A stretch of 64,000 nt of DNA, taken from the NCBI GenBank assembly GCA_026315105.1, contig CM048755.1, positions 216,182,333 through 216,246,332 on the forward strand, written 5' to 3'. This DNA is from Locusta migratoria (taxonomy: Eukaryota > Arthropoda > Insecta > Orthoptera > Acrididae). The position numbers and the translations under genes are program-made. Below the pieces are notes generated by a model. That model had not been told where the DNA came from, searched no databases, and saw only the letters and a program-made list of their open reading frames with translations. Shown piece after piece: positions 34,478 through 45,395 of this stretch. Within the stretch, counting starts at the first letter, position 1, and each line of letters opens with the position of its first letter.

Positions 34478-35540
34478 TGTGGGGGGTTATGTGTGTATAA
34501 TATTGTAGTTGGTCTGGTCCACCAGCTCCACTGGTTTTCCGTGTATTTGTGTGGGTGTCTGAGTTTATGCTATGGTGACACAATGTATTGAAGAACTTGG
34601 GGCTTGGAGGTGTTTGTATCCGAACCGAAGTTCACCAGCTCTTCTCATGCTGAAGTTCGTACTTACTGTAGTTGAACTTCTGTGTACTACTGTGATGTCA
34701 AAATAAAAATGAACTGTGGGAGGAAATATGTGACTTCTTCCCCTTTGGGAATGCACCAGAAAGACAACAGGGACCCTCCTGGCTTTTGCCTTACGGGCAA
34801 GGTAAAAACTCTGGAAAAAACCGTGGCTAGAATTAGTGTCATGTGCATTTTACCTAACTAGCACGTTAACTAATGAGGTCTGTGTTCTGACAGGTTATTT
34901 ATACAGTAAATGTGCAAGTCTGTTCTTCTGACTGGCAAACTTGTCAATTACTCTGTTGTTGAAGTTTGGAATATAACTGATTTCCTCCTTTTGAATGGAA
35001 CAAACAGTCAGTGAGTTCAGCCTCTCCTGACTCATACTGTTCCTGAGGAAGGTTTCCAGTGGTGTCGCTGTCACCGACCCGACCCGACCCCCCGAGCCCC
35101 ACCCCCTCCCCCGTTTTGTTGCCAACACCCCAGGGAAATGAGTTCTTCAGAATCCGACGAAAAGAAGTGCGTAAACACAGTAGCAACAAATCCTGTAATA
35201 TATGACGCAGGAAATGACGAGTACAGAAATGTTTTAATAATAGATATCTGGGAAGCCACAGCACAGTAGTTAACCCAGATAGCGCGGAATTATTTTTTGG
35301 TTTATTTTTTTCTCAGAAGCTATTAATTACCATGATATGACTACACAACATTACACGATTTTTTTCACAATCATGCTATTAGTTTTGTGATACTCTCTTC
35401 TTTCCGGAATGACGTCAAAGTGAATGATTTATGATTTTAATCTGATCAATCACTATTATTAAAACAACATTTAAGATAAAATATATACATATAAATGTCT
35501 CGAAAATAACCCAACTACGAGAAAGTCTTCAGTATCTTAA
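33481..35540. other. gap with microsatellites and hAT-like end
   Basis: An ATT microsatellite lies at about 34441-34478 and a C-run at 34025-34036. CAGTGACGGCTCGTG at 34236-34250 resembles a hAT terminus, but no partner end was found. No gene recognised. Confidence 0.4.
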
Positions 35541-36350
35541 GTATGAACCTCACTGAGCGAGGTGGCGCAGTGGTAAAGAGGTCCGCAGTCAGTCCTGTCG
35601 ACTATGCTGCAGATGATGAGTTCTTCCTTCATCTTGTAAGCAAGACTGGCAGTCTTTACCACCTCTGACAGTCGCTCAAAACCAGAGAGAATCTCTTCCG
35701 ATCCAAAGTGACACTTATCGTTGGTCCTGACATGAGTCACCACCTGCAGCTGGCTGCACCTGTGCTCTTCATGGCATCCAGAAGGACCCGTTCCACACCT
35801 GGAATGACTCCCCCCCGGTATGCACACGGAGTGAAAATTGGACTTCTTCCCCTCCCTAGCAGCCATATCCCTAAGGGGCTCCATCACCCGCCTACCGTTG
35901 GAGATCACAACTACTAACAAACCCTCCCTCTGTGAGTTCCCGGATCTTGCAGGCAGAGGGGTGGCCACAGGACAAGCGACTCCATCTGCGTCAGGAACAT
36001 CCTCTGCCGCACCTCGAATCTGTTCGTAAGACTAACTGGGGATGCCTCCACTTCGGTCCCCTGGTAAGTCTTACGCCGCCTGACACGCGCTGAGGAGACT
36101 TCTCAATCCACGAAAGATTGGAAGGCGACCCTTCGCGGGCAGTGACCGGGCTGGCCACAGCCGCAGGCGGATCGGAGGGCACAACAGACGCGCAGGGCGT
36201 CTGCTGTACCCCCGCGAGCGGCCCACAACAGCGGCGCCCACCCACCGCACTCTCAAGCATTGCCAGCGAAGCCAACGCCGCCTGAAGCTGCGAGCGAAGA
36301 CTCACCAACTCGGCCTGCATCCGTTCATAGCAGTCACATTTCCTAGCCAT
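35540..36350 (-). pseudogene. LINE ORF1-like fragment (coiled coil plus SGNH-like)
   Basis: Minus-strand start at 36350, MARKCDCYERMQAELVSLRS, followed by a Leu-rich heptad segment to about residue 35. A Pro/Ala-rich stretch follows. In a shifted frame (35537-35968) VCIPGGSHS, VVTHVRTNDKCHFGSEEI, LSGFERLSEVVK and IICSIVDRTDCGP fit the later blocks of an SGNH/GDSL esterase, as in ORF1 of some CR1-type LINEs. At the left end GAGCGAGGTGGCGCAGTGG (35556-35574) resembles a tRNA-derived SINE head. Family assignment is from pattern only. Confidence 0.5.
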
Positions 36351-36815
36351 TCTAAAAACCTATGTATGTTCCAAATAAGTACAAATGTTGTGATTTAAAC
36401 TGTAGGAGAATACACTAAACTGTAACTTTGACGCGAATCTAAGTATACACACGAGGATACTAAACTGTTCCTTTGATGCGAAGCTGACTAAATTTACGAT
36501 CGAGGACACACAAGTTCGATAAACAGTGAACTTCGAAAAATATGTACCTAACACTAAACTGTTTATTAACGGTGAATCTGGAAAATATATACGAGAGCTA
36601 ATTACTCAAAAAAAACAACATTGATCTGTCAACTAAACGCGATTCTGAATAAATAAACCCGCGAGCACACAAAAGTTTGATGAACTGTAAGAAAGCACGC
36701 ACGAAATGAAAATAAGTCGCTTCTAGAAGAAGCCGGTTAACTTACAGTGAAGAGCTGTCTGTTGCGCAACACGTGTGTACTCGCTGGCGGTCACTGAGAA
36801 ATTCCTAATTAAAAC
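36351..36815. other. gap before Harbinger fragment
   Basis: AT-rich with short internal similarity (AACTGT...GATGCGAA..., TAAACTGT...GACGCGAA). No gene. Confidence 0.4.
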
Positions 36816-37271
36816 ATGGACGAATTGGTTATAGCAAGTGCCAGCTTCCTTGTCATTCGCCTTTTAGCTGAGGAAGAAGAAAAACGAAGACGCTACAAAG
36901 ACCCAAGAAAACGCAGGTGGTGGATGATCACAGTTTTGAGAAGCAGAAAAAGATATAGTGGAAGTCATTTGATGGCTGACTTGGATGTTGAAAACATACA
37001 ATTTAAGACATTTTTCCGTATGTCCGCATCGGATTTTGAATGTCTGATAAATTTGGTTGGACCGAAAATTTCAAAGGCTGACAGCAAATTTCGGAAAGCT
37101 ATATTAGTTACTAAGCGGTTGGCACTTACACTCAGATACCTAGCAACTGGCGATTCCTACACCAGCCTCAGTTTTATATTTAAAGTCTCCAAGCAAGTGA
37201 TATCACTTCCTCAACCCCAGCGCCAGACTTACCAGGCTCACTTTTCTTCTGGCGGACGGTCCTGTAAGTAG
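36816..37271 (+). pseudogene. Harbinger transposase N-terminal exon/fragment
   Basis: 151-codon open frame from ATG 36816. It reads RKRRWWMITVLRSRKRYSGS, then FKTFFRMSASDFECLINLVG, then KRLALTLRYLATGDSYTSLS. This is the N-terminal half of a PIF/Harbinger transposase, with the LATGDSY block in the right order and spacing. Similarity stops after SKQVIS. A GTAAGT at about 37263 could be an intron donor or chance. No DDE part follows; a hAT element begins at 37532. No TIR was found. It is the best-preserved transposase frame of its class here but truncated. Confidence 0.82.
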
Positions 37272-37849
37272 TTAATAAGCTCGTAATTTTTTAATTCGAT
37301 CACATCCACGCAGGGTTCTGTAGCGATGGAATCCCACGATTCACTTTTTTAAAATTTTCTTTTACATTGGGAGTTTGTTGGATCCTACAGCACAGGATAT
37401 TGTTCATAAGTGCTTATGAATTTAATGGCAAAATCGTCGGACCATTCCACTTGCAAAGAAAAACCGATGTCCACAACACAGAAAAAGAATAATAATAAGA
37501 GTCAAGAGGTCAATGCTAGTCGCCGTCCACATAGTGTGACCAGACGTCCCGATTAATCGGGATTGTCCTGTTTTTGAACCTCTAAAATGTGTCACGACTC
37601 ACTGTTACATGTGAAATTGCTGCTTACGCTGTTTTCTTTGGTTATGCTTGGCATTGTTGTCAGCGTCAGTTCCACGAAGTTACCTTTCACACTTAAAATG
37701 TCGAAACGGAAGTTTTCAGCAGAGCTGCAAAAGGAATTTCCTTGCTACAGTGCCGCTGACAAAGATTGTTCGGAAAAATGCAAGATATGCAATTGTGTTG
37801 TGTCCGTGTGTCATGGCGGTGCTGCGGATGTCAAACATCATATGGATTC

Positions 37850-38049
37850 AAAAATGTTCAAATGTTTGTACAGCTTATGGGACTTAACTACGGGGTCATC
37901 AGTCCCTAAACTTACAAACTACTTATGAACTAGCTAATCCTAAGGACGGCACAAATATCCATGCCCGAGGGGGGATTCGAACCCCCGATCGTAGTGGCCG
38001 TGCAGACCGTGACTGGAGCGCCTCAGTCCCCTCGGCCACCGCGGCCGGC
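37850..38049 (-). mobile_element. tRNA-derived SINE in hAT coding region
   Basis: Minus-strand main-subfamily copy. TSD ACATCATATGGATTC / ACATGATATGGATTC (37835-37849, 38050-38064). Confidence 0.92.
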
Positions 38050-38208
38050 ACATGATATGGATTCCGACAATCACAAGAAGACTCTTCGAGCATCAGACTC
38101 CTCTCTAAAAGTTACAAGGTATTTTGTATCTTCAAATACACAGAAACAAAAGAAAGTTGCTGTAGCGGAAGGAGCCATGTCATTCCATGTTGTTAAACAC
38201 CACCAAAA

Positions 38209-38411
38209 TTCAAATGTTCAAATATTTGTGAAGCTTAAGGGACTTAACTGCGGGGCCATCAGTCCCTAAACTTACAAACTACTTATGAACTTCCTTATAC
38301 TAAAGACGACACAAACATCCATGCCCGAGGGGGAATTCGAACCTCCGACGGGGAACGGCCTCGCGCATCGGAGCTTAGCCCCTTAATACGCTTGGCGACT
38401 CCGCCGCGGCG
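38209..38411 (-). mobile_element. tRNA-derived SINE, variant head, in hAT coding region
   Basis: Minus strand, TSD about CACCACCRAA (38198-38208, 38412-38422). Head carries GGGGAACGGCCTCGCGCATC, shared with the SINE at 2267 and absent from the main subfamily; the tail is common. Confidence 0.85.
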
Positions 38412-40046
38412 CACCACCGAAGCTGCCGTTCTAATGACGGCAGTGTTCCGTTGAATAATAATAATAATAATAATAATTTCCAGATTCGAAAATTGGAGAA
38501 AATATTTCGTGTGGAAGAACATGTGTGAGGCAATTATCAACAGTGTCATTGTTCCACCATCCCAGAAACAGGTAATCGATTCTGTAAACAGTGCAAGATA
38601 CTTTTCGACATCGACCGGTTATAGTAACCATGGGCATCAGAAAATTTTTCTTGTAGTGGTTCAGTATTTATCTGTGAGTGAAGGTGGTTTGCAGACCAAA
38701 TTGCTAGAGCTTGATGACCCGAAGAACGAAAAGTCGGAGACATTTTTCAGTTATCTTTCTGATTTTATACGCTCATTGAACATACACTCAAAGTGTGTTG
38801 CATTTGGTGCAGAAAATACTAATTGTAATTTTGGCGGCTTAATGAAGAAAGAAGGTAATAATGTTTTCACAGTTCTGAAGGAACAGTTAAAGAATTCTGA
38901 CATTGTTGGCGTAGGTTGTGCAGCTCATTTTGTCCATAAAAACACACATGAAGGCGCTTGTGATGTGTTACCCCTTGATGTTGAGTGCATTCTTATGAAG
39001 TTGGTCAACCATTTTAATTTTTTTCTATTCGTGTTCCAGACCTCATAGAATTTAGTGAATTTGTTGGCGTCACTTACAGAAATTTACTTTCTTTTTCCAA
39101 GACAAGATGGCTTTCTTTGTTGCCATCTATAGAAAGGATCTTAAAATTGTACGAACCTCTGAAGTCTTACTTCTTGTCACAGTCCAACTCAAAATGCCCT
39201 TAAAATATTAAAGAGGTTTTCCAGTGATCCTATAAATGAATGCTATTTACTTTTTGTACATTCACAAATGAGTGTATTCCAGGATTCCATTCTCAGTATT
39301 GCGGAAGAGGATAATTCCGTATATGAAGTTTTACAGTCTTATATAAAGTTTTTAAGTCGCTCAATACGAGGAAAGAAGAACATTTTGTGCCGTTAAGTGT
39401 AAAAAAGGTGCTGAGTTTTTGTGATGCTGCTTACTGAGCCTCCAGAATGGTCGGCAGTAGAGAAAACTTTGAAGTGGGTACAAGGAAAGTGCATTGTACT
39501 AATTGACACAGTCTTATTTGATGAAATAGTTCATATTCAGTCACTTGTAAAACAAGAGAAAACAAATAGTGAAAACTGGATTCATATGATGGCACATGAG
39601 AAATGGTGTAGGTTTTACAGTTCTTGTAAATGTAACGAACAGTTCCGAGACTCGCTTAACATAACACAGTACTTCTTTTCATTCCCTGCCCACAATGAAA
39701 ATGTTGAAAGAGTTTCCAGTTTACCGTCGTCACAGTGGACAGACAAGAAACAGATGTATTGTCAAGAGTGTTAGGTGTATTTTACTGACCTGCTTCAACT
39801 TCTTTTAATTATAGTTGTATAGATTTCTATTCATATCTTTTAGGCAAGCCTGACCTCAGTACAGTTTCATCATACAAAAATTACAATACCAGTAAGTAAT
39901 CCACATGATCATCTTTTCTTTGTGGTTCAAGACTTTTTCTGACATATTGTATTGTTGGCCCACTTTAGGTTACGGTAGTAACACTAAAAGTGGGCCTTTG
40001 CGATCGCCTTTTGACAGCTCGAAATTTATATAAAAATAACGGCTTA

Positions 40047-40845
40047 ACCATTCACCTGACACCAAAATTGAATAACGGAATTTATAGAGGAGAAAATGCT
40101 CTATAATTTTGCTCACTTATGTTTTTTTCATATCTCGTATCGTTTCAGAGATATTTGCAAAAATAACGGCGATTTTGAGATGTCTGTCTGTCTGTCTGTC
40201 CGCTGTCCGTCTGTCTGTCTGTCCGTAACGTGTTCCCTGTTTTTAAGACGAACCGTTCAACCGATCAACACCAAATTTTACAGATATAATTGTAGGTCGA
40301 CAGAGACCAGAACCTCCCTTTTTCCAATTTTTCGGACAAAAATATGTTAGTAATACAAAAAAAAGCCGTTTGTAATTGCAAACGAACCGTTCATCTGACA
40401 CGAAAATTGAATAATCTAATTGGTAAAGGGGAAAATTCTCTACAACTTCGCTCTATCAAGTTTTCTTTTCATATCTTGCATCGTTGCAGAGATATTTGCA
40501 AAAATAACGGCGATTTGAGGATGTCTGTCTGGCTGTAACGTGTTCTCACTTTTTTTTAGGTTGAACCGTTCAACCGATCGGCACCAAATTTTACAGACAT
40601 AATTGTTAGCTACCAGAGACCAGAACCTCGCTTTTTCAAATATTTCGGACAAGAAATACGTTAGTAATACCAAAAAAGCCGTTTGTAATGTAATTTTAAA
40701 TGCATGTAAGCCGTTCATCTGACGCTGAAATTAAATAACCGAATTTGTAGAGAAGAAGATTCTCTACAGCTTTGTTCCCTTATGTTTTTTTCATATCTCG
40801 TATCGTTTGAGAGATATTAGCAAAAATAACATAGTTTTGGCACCT
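40047..40845. repeat. degenerate tandem repeat, about 2.4 units of 325-340 bp
   Basis: Unit starts are recognised by CCGTTCATCTGACAC at about 40047, 40386 and 40710. Each contains TTTTCATATCTYGYATCG and GAGATATTTGCAAAAATAAC, then a GTCT-rich run, then GTTCAACCGATCRRCACC. In unit 1 the GTCT run is expanded (40178-40228). The third unit is cut short at about 40845. No coding. Confidence 0.85.
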
Positions 40846-41120
40846 TCCACTGAATTAACGAAAACCAGCCGTTCGCAGATGTCACGTGACATTCCTCGCC
40901 CAGAACTCTCTCTGGCATAAGCCATCTTGCGTTGCATATTTGATGATTTTCTTATTTTAACTTACACGTTCTCATTTCAAAGCAATGGCGCCCTGAATAA
41001 TTAACAAAAACACGTCGTTCGTCTTACGATAAATAATAATCTAGTGCCTACAAATGCCGTATTAGCATCAGTTAACAACGGCCATCAATAGTATGGAATT
41101 ATGAAGACATCATCGAAGTT

Positions 41121-41195
41121 TTTGCCGTAGCGTAGTGGGTAATGCGTTGGACTGTGACGCTGAAGGTCTGTGGTTCAAGGGCCGCCACTACCTAA
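41121..41195 (+). promoter_or_regulatory. isolated tRNA-like module, related to gypsy LTR head
   Basis: TAGCGTAGTGG (41128-41138) is a perfect A-box, and GGTTCAAGGGC (41172-41182) a B-box-like block. Between them GGACTGTGACGCTGAAGGTC parallels GGACTGTGGTGCTGAAGGTC of the gypsy copy 1 LTR, and a short A-run follows in both. No gypsy LTR sequence beyond this was recognised, so it may be a fragment of another LTR or of a SINE. Confidence 0.55.
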
Positions 41196-42566
41196 AAATT
41201 TTTTCCCTAAAAGGGTTTAAGACATTCTTATTAATTGATTTTTTATTATTTAGAGTATTATTTTGGTCCAAAATGTTTGCAATAACTTATAAAACTAAAA
41301 ATCTAAAGTGGGCCGTAAAACATGTCAGTACGATTTTTTTTATTAATGCTACATTTCTTAATAAGTCAATTTTCCAACTACAGCATTGTGTGTAAATATT
41401 ATTAATTCAAATTAAGTTGAAAATCGGCGCTGCAGCTAACGGGAGCCACCGAAACTGAAGATTCATACGTCCGCTCCCATCAGCCACCGCGCCGAGTGTA
41501 ATACAACATTCTTAGAAAGATTTTCGTCCCGTTTTTTTAAATTCCAGGTTTTCGCAGATTTCGTGGAAAATCGGGGATATCTCGCTTCCTGATGTGGAAA
41601 ATCTGGTCACCCTACGTCCACAGCACTCGCGCAGCTCGTTGCGCATCCCTTTGATGTACCGACAACAGCCGAAGCCAGACAAGCCATATGCTCGGCCGGC
41701 TCGCAAGCCTGTTTCTCTGCGAGCCCTCGGAGCCTGCCTTCGTCCACATTACTCTTAAGGTTCTCAAGTACACGAGCCACACGAGTAGTGTAGACTCACC
41801 CTAATGCCCAGTTTACACGATGATCGCGCTAGTGATTAACAGATCACGTTGCGCGCCATCTACCGACGTAAACGCAGAACTACTAGCATTTCGTGTGCGC
41901 AGACGGAGTTTCGTAATAGGTAGTACGCTTTAGGACAGGTTCTAAATTTGCTAGTAGGAAAGTGGGTGCACATGCGCAGAAGTGAATTCGTTGGGTGGTT
42001 TTCATGATTATATGTGGAAATAGCCGCGTCCTTACCGAAATTGCTTGCTTTGTTGGAGTGATATGTCTTGCATCAGTGGAGTGGCACAGAGCAGGAATTC
42101 CGCTTTCGATTGCGGCATACAGGGTCGCTGCAGAAAATCCTCTCTTTTGTAAGAAGGTACAATGACTGTTATTTATAAAGAAAATAACAGAAAAGTGTAG
42201 ACTTAATATAATGTTTGCTTCATATTTTTAAAATGCTATAATTTTTAGCATGTCAGAAAGTCAGTTGCACATAATCTCGAAAGTGCGATGCTAAAAGCAA
42301 AGCAAAATTTAGTTGACTGAGGTCCCATTATGGATCGGAAATTGACTTCAACAGCAATGTTTGTAAGAGTCGGTACAGAAATTCTTTGTGCAAAGGCTAC
42401 GCTTTCGAAAGATTCTCCTGTCGCGAGAAACCGCAATGTTATAGCGAACCTGCAAAAAATAACAATTATAGGAAGTAACTGACACATAACTTTAACAAAG
42501 CTGAAAATGTAATTCAAGTTAAAAAGTATTTCGTACCTCCAGCTTGGCTAAATACTCTCTCTCTGC

Positions 42567-42767
42567 GCCGCGGTGGAGTAGCCGAGCGGTCTAAAGCGCC
42601 TCGCTGCGGAGCGCGCCGTTGCTCGCCGTGGAGGTTCGAGTCCTCCCTGAGACATGGGTGCGTGTGTTGTCCTTAGGTTAGTAACTAGGTTTAAGTAGTT
42701 TGTAAGCTACGGACTGATGACCACGCAGTTTGGTCCGATAAATTTACAGACATTTGAACATTTTCTC
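42567..42767 (+). mobile_element. SINE, subfamily B, with another SINE in its tail
   Basis: Head GCCGCGGTGGAGTAGCCGAG and body GACTGATGACCACGCAGTTT define a subfamily distinct from the main one; the copy at 56542 is its sister. TSD TCTCTCTCTGC lies at 42556-42566 and, beyond the nested SINE, at 42975-42985. Confidence 0.88.
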
Positions 42768-42967
42768 AAAAATGTTCAAATGTTTGTAGAACTTATGGGA
42801 CTTAACTACGGGGTCATCAGTCCCTAAGCTTACAAACTACTTATGAACTAGCTAAGACTAAGGACGACACAAAGAGCCATGCCCGAGGGGGGATTCGAAC
42901 CCCCGACCGTAGTGGCCGTGCAGACCGTGACTGGAGCGCCTCAATCCCCTCGGCCACCGCGGCCGGC
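42768..42967 (-). mobile_element. tRNA-derived SINE inserted into SINE-B tail
   Basis: Minus strand, TSD AACATTTTCTC (42757-42767, 42968-42978). The two SINEs lie tail to tail. Confidence 0.93.
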
Positions 42968-43000
42968 AACATTTTCTCTCTCTGCCTCGATCTAGCTAAC

Positions 43001-43001
<1 letters not shown>

Positions 43002-43060
<59 letters not shown>
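43002..43060. repeat. CT/CA compound microsatellite
   Basis: (TC)n followed by (CA)n; probably expanded from the TCTCTCTC at the SINE-B TSD. Confidence 0.9.
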
Positions 43061-43063
<3 letters not shown>

Positions 43064-43126
43064 CGCAGTGTTTTTGTCCTTGGACGAACGAAAGCAACTT
43101 GATAAAACACTCAGTACTTAATATTC

Positions 43127-43128
<2 letters not shown>

Positions 43129-43177
<49 letters not shown>
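43129..43177. repeat. 49-base poly(A) run
   Basis: Uninterrupted A-run within the Harbinger transposase region. It could be the tail of a lost retroposed insert or a homopolymer expansion. Confidence 0.8.
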
Positions 43178-43180
<3 letters not shown>

Positions 43181-43677
43181 GAATTCATTGAGGTCCTCTA
43201 GTATGAGTTTCTTCACTATCTGTATGCAGTACACATCTCATTTTTCGTCTCTTCCTCTCAACCAAGGACACATCCAACTTATTTCTTCTTCAAGTGGAGT
43301 GTTCTAACAAACATTGTCACAGCTCCTGCAACCGCCGACAGTGTACGCTTTTTAAGTTGAATATTATCAGCTATGACATACAACCAAACGTGAACAACCC
43401 ACGTACACAAACAGTAATAAGCCCGTGTTTTCACACAGGCGCTGCTGTTAGTGGTAATCAGACGTGTGGACGGAAGTTTATCGTATTAACGCAACCAAGC
43501 CTGAATGATCGCACGTCATTAGTACAGAGTTAGTACGCTTGGAGCGCTGCAGCAGACAGTTATCTTTCTTGTCAACTTTCGATCATCGTGTAAACTAGGC
43601 ATAAGTCTCTCCGAGTTCCACGAGCGCAGTGGAAGCTCGTCGCAGACTGGTCCTGGCCGTCTGGAGGGGGGAGGGAG

Positions 43678-44775
43678 GTCTACATCTACATCTACATGGG
43701 ATACTCTGCAAATCACATTTATGTGCCTGGCAGAGGGTTCATCGAACCACAATTATACTATTTATCTCCCATTCCATTCTCGAATAGCGCGCGGGAAGAA
43801 AGAACACCTGAATCTCTCTTTTCGAGCTCTGATTTCTCGTTATTTATTCTGATGATCATTTCTACCTATGTAAGTGGGAGTCAACAATATATTTTCGCAT
43901 TCGGAGGAGAACGTTGGCGATTGGAGTTTCGCAAGTAGCCCACGCCGCAGCGATAAGCGCCGTTGTTGTAATGATTCCCATCCCAGATGCTGTATCATTT
44001 CTGTAACGCTGTCTCCCCTGTATCGTGACAATACGAAACGAGCTGCCCTTCTTTGGACTCTTTCGATCTCCTCCGTCAAACCCACCTGATTAAGGATCCC
44101 ACACTGGGCTGCAATATTCCAAAAATGGACGGACAAGCGTAGTGTATGCAGTTTCTTTAGTAGTTCTGTTGCATCTTTTATGGGTTCTGCCAATAAAACG
44201 CAGTCTCTGGTTCGCCTTTCCCACGATATTATCTACGTCTTCTTTCCAGTTTAGGTCTGAAGTAATAGTAATTCCTAGGTATTTTGTGGAGTTTACGGCC
44301 TTCACATTTGATTGATTTATCTTGTAAACAAAGTTTAACGGATTTCATTTCGTACTCATGTGGACGACTTCACACTTCTCATTATTTAGAGTCAATTGCC
44401 AATTTTTACACCATACTGATATCTTATTCAGATCGTTCTGCAGTTGGTTTTGATCTTCAGATGATTTTACTAGACGGTAAATGACGGAGTCATCTGCAAA
44501 CAACCTAAGAGAGCTACTTAGATTTTCCCCTAAATCGTTTATGTAAATAAGGAATAGCAGAGGACCAATGACACTACCCTGTGGAACGCCCGATATCACC
44601 TGTGTTTTAGTCGATGCCTTACCATCGATTACTACGAACTGTGTCATCTCTGACAAGAAATCCCCTATCTAATCGCAAATTTGGGGCGATATACCATAAC
44701 CACGCAATTTGATTAAAAGCCGTTTGTGAGGTACGGTGTCAAAAGCTTTCTGGAAATCAAGAAATTCTCATCGAA
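43678..44775 (-). pseudogene. 5'-truncated jockey/CR1-like LINE (LINE-2)
   Basis: Minus strand from 44775: the DFQKAFDTVPHKRLL block, then SEMTQFVVIDGKASTKTQVI, SGVPQGSVIGPLLFLIYIND and RLFADDSVIYRLV (FADD at about 44488-44499). It continues STKYLGITITSDLNWKEDVD, RPFLEYCSPVWDP, EIERVQRRAARFVLSRYRG and VTEMIQHLGWESLQQRR. This is the RT palm, thumb and C-terminus. It ends in a tail of ATGTAG repeats at 43678-43695. Breaks lie at about 44345 and 44090. A different element from LINE-1. No TSD found. Confidence 0.88.
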
Positions 44776-45391
44776 TTCTCATCGTCAGCTAAACTGTGGC
44801 TCAGTAGGAAGACTCTGGTACCGGCCACCCTTTTTACCCCACGCCCAATCAAACAAAAGTCTCACAGTTTTGAAGAAGCATTGCAGTCATAGCAATTCTA
44901 AAATAAAAACTATGGCTAGCTTGACAACGTCGGCCATGCTGGGCCTACTCTGCTGCTACACGCTGACCGCCACAGCGTTCCGAGCGCTAACAAGATTTAT
45001 CAACCGATTTTGAGAAAACTATTTGAAAAAAAAATTTAATTTTTCACATCTTATGGTGTAATTTATTCGCTGGATAATGATCTGACTTTCTATTCATTAT
45101 TTCGTATCCTTGCTGTGCTATATCAAAGTGAGTAAACTACTGTGCAAACTTTTGAAGAATTCGTAGACGAAAAATCGCTTTGCGTGGAGTTTGCGTATGG
45201 TTGATTTTAGCACATACAAAGCTGCGGAAGAAATGTGGGTAAGATATCGAAATTTTATTTAAGGTTGAGAGCAGAACGATAACTCATTTCATTTTCGACA
45301 TATAGGGCGTCTTATCCGATGGACAGAGGTGGGGCCTGCGCGTAGTTTTGTCCGCGCATTTGCGGCTCTACGAAGTACTTGTCATCCGATT
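44776..45391. other. gap without recognisable gene
   Basis: One 95-codon ORF (44726-45013) has a hydrophobic stretch but overlaps the LINE-2 edge and has no recognisable homology. Confidence 0.4.
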
Positions 45392-45395
45392 TTAA

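Larger units (their letters stand above)
37698..39774 (+). pseudogene. hAT transposase with BED finger (broken by two SINEs)
   Basis: ATG 37698 starts MSKRKFSAELQKEFPC. A BED-type zinc site follows: CKICNCVVSVCHGG..DVKHH. After SINE 37850-38049 the frame resumes DMDSDNHKKTLRASDSSLKV and is cut by SINE 38209-38411. The core resumes at about 38570 with FSTSTGYSNHGHQKIF, normally a TDAS catalytic block, then CVAFGAENTNCNFGG and GVGCAAHFVHKNTHE. The C-terminus (39421-39774) has FFSFPAHNENVERVSS and LPSSQWTDKK, the hAT dimerisation region. Besides the SINEs, an ATT microsatellite (38456-38477) and shifts near 39040 and 39390 inactivate it. Confidence 0.85.
37532..41614 (+). mobile_element. hAT transposon with complete ends and 8-bp TSD
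   Basis: Left end TAGTGTGACCAGACGTCCC and inward right end TAGGGTGACCAGATTTTCC, flanked by the perfect TSD CGTCCACA (37524-37531, 41615-41622). Encodes a broken BED-finger hAT transposase. Two SINEs, a three-unit degenerate tandem repeat (40047-40845) and a tRNA-like module (about 41121-41195) lie inside. Confidence 0.9.
42245..43330 (-). pseudogene. Harbinger transposase (fragmented)
   Basis: Minus strand: WMCPWLRGRDEK then CIQIVKKLILEDLNEF (about 43300-43185) is the N-terminal RPWL..R block. After a poly(T) run and the SINE block come FAITLRFLATGESFESVAFA and QRISVPTLTNIAVEV (42455-42340). The DDE core is absent. It is the same family as the fragments at 1173, 36816 and 55053 but clearly different in sequence. 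Confidence 0.75.
41805..43601 (-). mobile_element. PIF/Harbinger transposon with TAA TSD
   Basis: Ends TGCCCAGTTTACACGATGAT and inward TGCCTAGTTTACACGATGAT, flanked by TAA (41802-41804, 43602-43604). A decayed minus-strand transposase lies inside, with two SINEs, a CT/CA microsatellite and a 49-A run. Confidence 0.92.

Noticed and set aside
34895..35264. Gly/Arg-rich minus ORFs
   Set aside because: Arise from a C-rich CCGACCC repeat; no support.
35838..36029. Plus-strand ORFs over 35.7-36.3 kb
   Set aside because: The minus strand has the coherent LINE ORF1-like reading.
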